64,000 bases of DNA from Acrocarpospora corrugata. Lineage in GTDB: Bacteria; Actinomycetota; Actinomycetes; Streptosporangiales; Streptosporangiaceae. Shown here piece after piece: positions 62,358 to 64,000 of the stretch (position 1 is the first letter of the stretch; every line of letters begins with the position of its first letter). The notes below the pieces were generated by a model, which was given only the letters and a program-made list of their open reading frames with translations, had not been told where the DNA came from and made no database searches. The stretch lies in assembly GCF_009687845.1 (NCBI RefSeq), contig NZ_BLAD01000036.1, positions 62,001-126,000 on the forward strand. The letters are read 5' to 3'. Position numbers and translations under genes: made by a program.

Positions 62358-63008
62358 ATGAGGTACGTGGGGTTTCTTACCCTATTGTCGGGCATCGCGC
62401 TGACGACCGGATGCACCCACGAACCCGCCCTGGCCCTCGCGGCCGCAGCCCAGTCAGTGACCCCCGAGGGCTGGTGCAAGACCCATGGCGGCATCGTGCA
62501 GTCCTACGTCACGAAGAATCCGGAAGCTCCGACCGTGGAGCTGCCCATGTGCGTCTTCCGCAGCCCCGACGGCACCCAGATCCTCATCGGCGCGTCCACA
62601 TTGGCCGCCGAGGAGGCCACCTTGGCAGCGGTGGCCTACGTCAACCGCCCGCCGATGCCCAACGCCGGCAGCGCCCCCAACCCCGCCGTCGCCTACTGCG
62701 AGTCCCTGGGCGGCAAATCAGACCCCGCAGGCTGGACCCCCACCAACCGCCCCACCGCCACCCCAGTCCCGCTCTGCTTCTTCACCGACAAGTCGGTCAT
62801 CGACGCCTGGGGCCTGGCCGCCCGCGCCTCCAGCACCCCACGCGGCCCCGACCTGACCCCCAAATTCCGCTACCAGACACCCACGCCGGGCCTCTCAGCC
62901 GCGCCCCGAAACACCCCGCCCCCCGCCACTCCTTCAAACGCGGACCGGACGGCACCAAAGATCACCGAACCCCCGGTTTCGGACGCGCGCCCGCTTCCCC
63001 TTCCCTAG
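62358..63008 (+). CDS. DUF333-like lipoprotein
   Basis: 216 residues. The signal peptide MRYVGFLTLLSGIALTTGC ends in a lipobox (LTTGC). Two Cys-containing repeats follow, WCKTHGG...MCVFRSPDGTQI and YCESLGG...LCFFTDKSVIDAWGLA, which resemble the DUF333 unit (C..xGG...C.F.DG...W). The C-terminal 60 residues are Pro/Thr-rich. It is probably anchored outside the membrane. Function unknown. Confidence 0.7.
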   Translation: MRYVGFLTLLSGIALTTGCTHEPALALAAAAQSVTPEGWCKTHGGIVQSYVTKNPEAPTVELPMCVFRSPDGTQILIGASTLAAEEATLAAVAYVNRPPMPNAGSAPNPAVAYCESLGGKSDPAGWTPTNRPTATPVPLCFFTDKSVIDAWGLAARASSTPRGPDLTPKFRYQTPTPGLSAAPRNTPPPATPSNADRTAPKITEPPVSDARPLPLP

Positions 63009-63095
63009 CCGCACCCCGGGCTCCTTCAAACGCGGTTCCTCCCGGACCGAGCAGCACCCGGATTGCCACCTCCGCCGGTTTCGACGATAGTCAAG

Positions 63096-63109
63096 CAAGC
63101 GTACGCTTG
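63096..63109. promoter_or_regulatory. Perfect palindromic operator before the aldehyde dehydrogenase gene
   Basis: CAAGCGTACGCTTG is a perfect 14-bp palindrome 28 bases before the gene. AAGCAAGCGTACGCTTGG extends the left half-site. The form is typical of TetR-family operators. The regulator gene is not in the window. Confidence 0.6.
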
Positions 63110-63137
63110 GTGGACTGTTTCGATGGTGGAGGCGGGT

Positions 63138-64000
63138 ATGCGGGAGTACCGGAATCTGGTCGGTGGCGAGCTCGTCGATGCCGTCGAGGGGCGGTTACTG
63201 GATTCCGTGAACCCGGCGACCGGGGAGGTTTGGGCGCGGGTGCCCGCCAGCGGGGCCGCCGACGCGGAGGCCGCGGTGGCGGCGGCGCGGGCGGCGCTGC
63301 CGGGGTGGGCCGGGATGCCGGCGTTGGGGCGGGCGCATTTCCTGCGGAAGGTCGCGGCGGTTTTCGCGGAGCACGCGGAAGAGCTCGCCCGGGTGGAGAC
63401 GACCGACAATGGCCGGATAATTCGGGATACGTTGAAACGTGATTTGCCGGGGATGACCTATCTCTGGCAGATCGCGGCAGGTCAGGTGATCGACGCGGTC
63501 AAAGGGGATACGGTCATTCTCGGGCCGGACACCTGGGGGTTCACGCGGCGCGAGCCCTACGGCGTGGTAGTGGGAATCATCCCCTGGAATTCCCCTATTT
63601 CCACCTTCTCGGCGAAGGCCGCTTACGCCCTGGCTGCCGGAAACACGGTCATCATCAAACCCGCGGAACAGGCGTGCGCGGGCGTCCTCCGCCTGGGCGA
63701 ACTACTCGCGGACGTGCTGCCACCCGGAGTCCTGAACATCGTGAGCGGCCTGGGCGAGGACGTCGGCGACGCCCTGGTCCGCCACCGCGGCGTCAACAAG
63801 ATCAGCCTCACCGGTTCCACCCAGACAGGCCAGATCATCACCCGAGCCTCAGCCGACTCCCTGAAGCCCCTGACCTTCGAACTCGGCGGCAAATCCCCAA
63901 ATATCGTCTTCGCGGACGCTGACTTGGACGCAGCCGCCGCAGGCGTCACCATCAACTCGATCTACACCGGCAACGCCGGCCAGGTCTGCGTCGCAGGCTC
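63138..64000 (+). CDS. Aldehyde dehydrogenase (3' end beyond the window)
   Basis: 287 residues are visible from ATG 63138, which follows GGAGG; ATG 63123 is in frame too. The NAD-binding GIIPWNSPIS, IKPAEQA, the GSTQTGQ loop and ELGGKSPNIVFADADLD identify an NAD(P)-dependent aldehyde dehydrogenase, and the catalytic cysteine is just reached in NAGQVCVAG at the window end. A TTA codon occurs near residue 19 (GRLLDS). The substrate is unknown; the operator upstream suggests inducible expression. Confidence 0.93.
   Translation, partial: MREYRNLVGGELVDAVEGRLLDSVNPATGEVWARVPASGAADAEAAVAAARAALPGWAGMPALGRAHFLRKVAAVFAEHAEELARVETTDNGRIIRDTLKRDLPGMTYLWQIAAGQVIDAVKGDTVILGPDTWGFTRREPYGVVVGIIPWNSPISTFSAKAAYALAAGNTVIIKPAEQACAGVLRLGELLADVLPPGVLNIVSGLGEDVGDALVRHRGVNKISLTGSTQTGQIITRASADSLKPLTFELGGKSPNIVFADADLDAAAAGVTINSIYTGNAGQVCVAG

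Overview
The window looks like chromosomal DNA from a high-GC actinomycete. Supporting signs are a WhiB-type iron-sulfur regulator, a PknB-like receptor kinase, a mycothiol-type maleylpyruvate isomerase-fold protein beside an ECF sigma factor, an actinobacterial cysteine leader peptide, many GTG/TTG starts and very strong GC3 bias, which opens long antisense frames. A member of the Streptosporangiales is my guess, but rank below phylum is not proven by the sequence. No tRNA, rRNA, insertion sequence, prophage or CRISPR array was seen.

Layout. 1-2400: the tail of a LysR regulator, a degenerate creatininase-like gene, a secreted polysaccharide deacetylase and a frameshifted FG-GAP gene. 2737-5188: a first cytochrome bd oxidase (cydA-cydB) behind a dense cluster of inverted repeats. 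5280-10581: a tightly overlapping operon of fatty-acid desaturase, cytochrome P450, cyclooxygenase-like heme peroxidase, GHSAGG-type hydrolase and a small protein; this resembles a bacterial oxylipin pathway. 11281-22031: a purine/ureide block with a three-subunit molybdenum hydroxylase, an NCS2 permease, PucR, a DUF2877 protein (AllH-like) and a fused FdrA-DUF1116 protein (AllF+AllG-like). 22132-33972: Ser/Thr kinase, MFS transporter, a PolA-type polymerase, a phosphoesterase, an alkyl-DHAP-synthase-like flavoprotein divergent from glpD, then an iron-box-controlled sucrase/ferredoxin-like gene and whiB. 34016-36401: a second cydAB pair on the minus strand. 36465-41780: housekeeping genes, including rsgA and glyA with a ZTP riboswitch.

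42588-46158: assimilatory sulfur reduction. A promoter with an apparently leaderless 27-codon cysteine leader peptide and a possible attenuator precedes sulfite/nitrite reductase, a zinc-ribbon protein, cysH and a sirohydrochlorin chelatase (the siroheme supply for the reductase). 46290-53111: a DUF1707 protein, an ankyrin-HEAT fusion, an ArsR/SRPBCC pair (the latter frameshifted), an ECF sigma/MDMPI pair and an AidB-like acyl-CoA dehydrogenase. 53201-57223: a guanidine module in which a perfect palindrome and a guanidine-I riboswitch precede an agmatinase-family hydrolase (probable guanidine hydrolase) and a complete NitT/TauT-type ABC transporter. 57290-64000: OsmC, an ATP-dependent DNA ligase overlapping a RibD-like reductase, a membrane protein, glgX, a DUF333 lipoprotein, and an aldehyde dehydrogenase cut by the window end behind a perfect palindromic operator.

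The most interesting parts are the putative oxylipin operon, in which both heme enzymes have altered active sites, the riboswitch-controlled guanidine uptake and hydrolysis operon, the AllF-AllG fusion, and the cysteine leader. Three short genes carry frameshifts that would each be repaired by one base in a short homopolymer run, so they may be sequencing errors rather than true pseudogenes.
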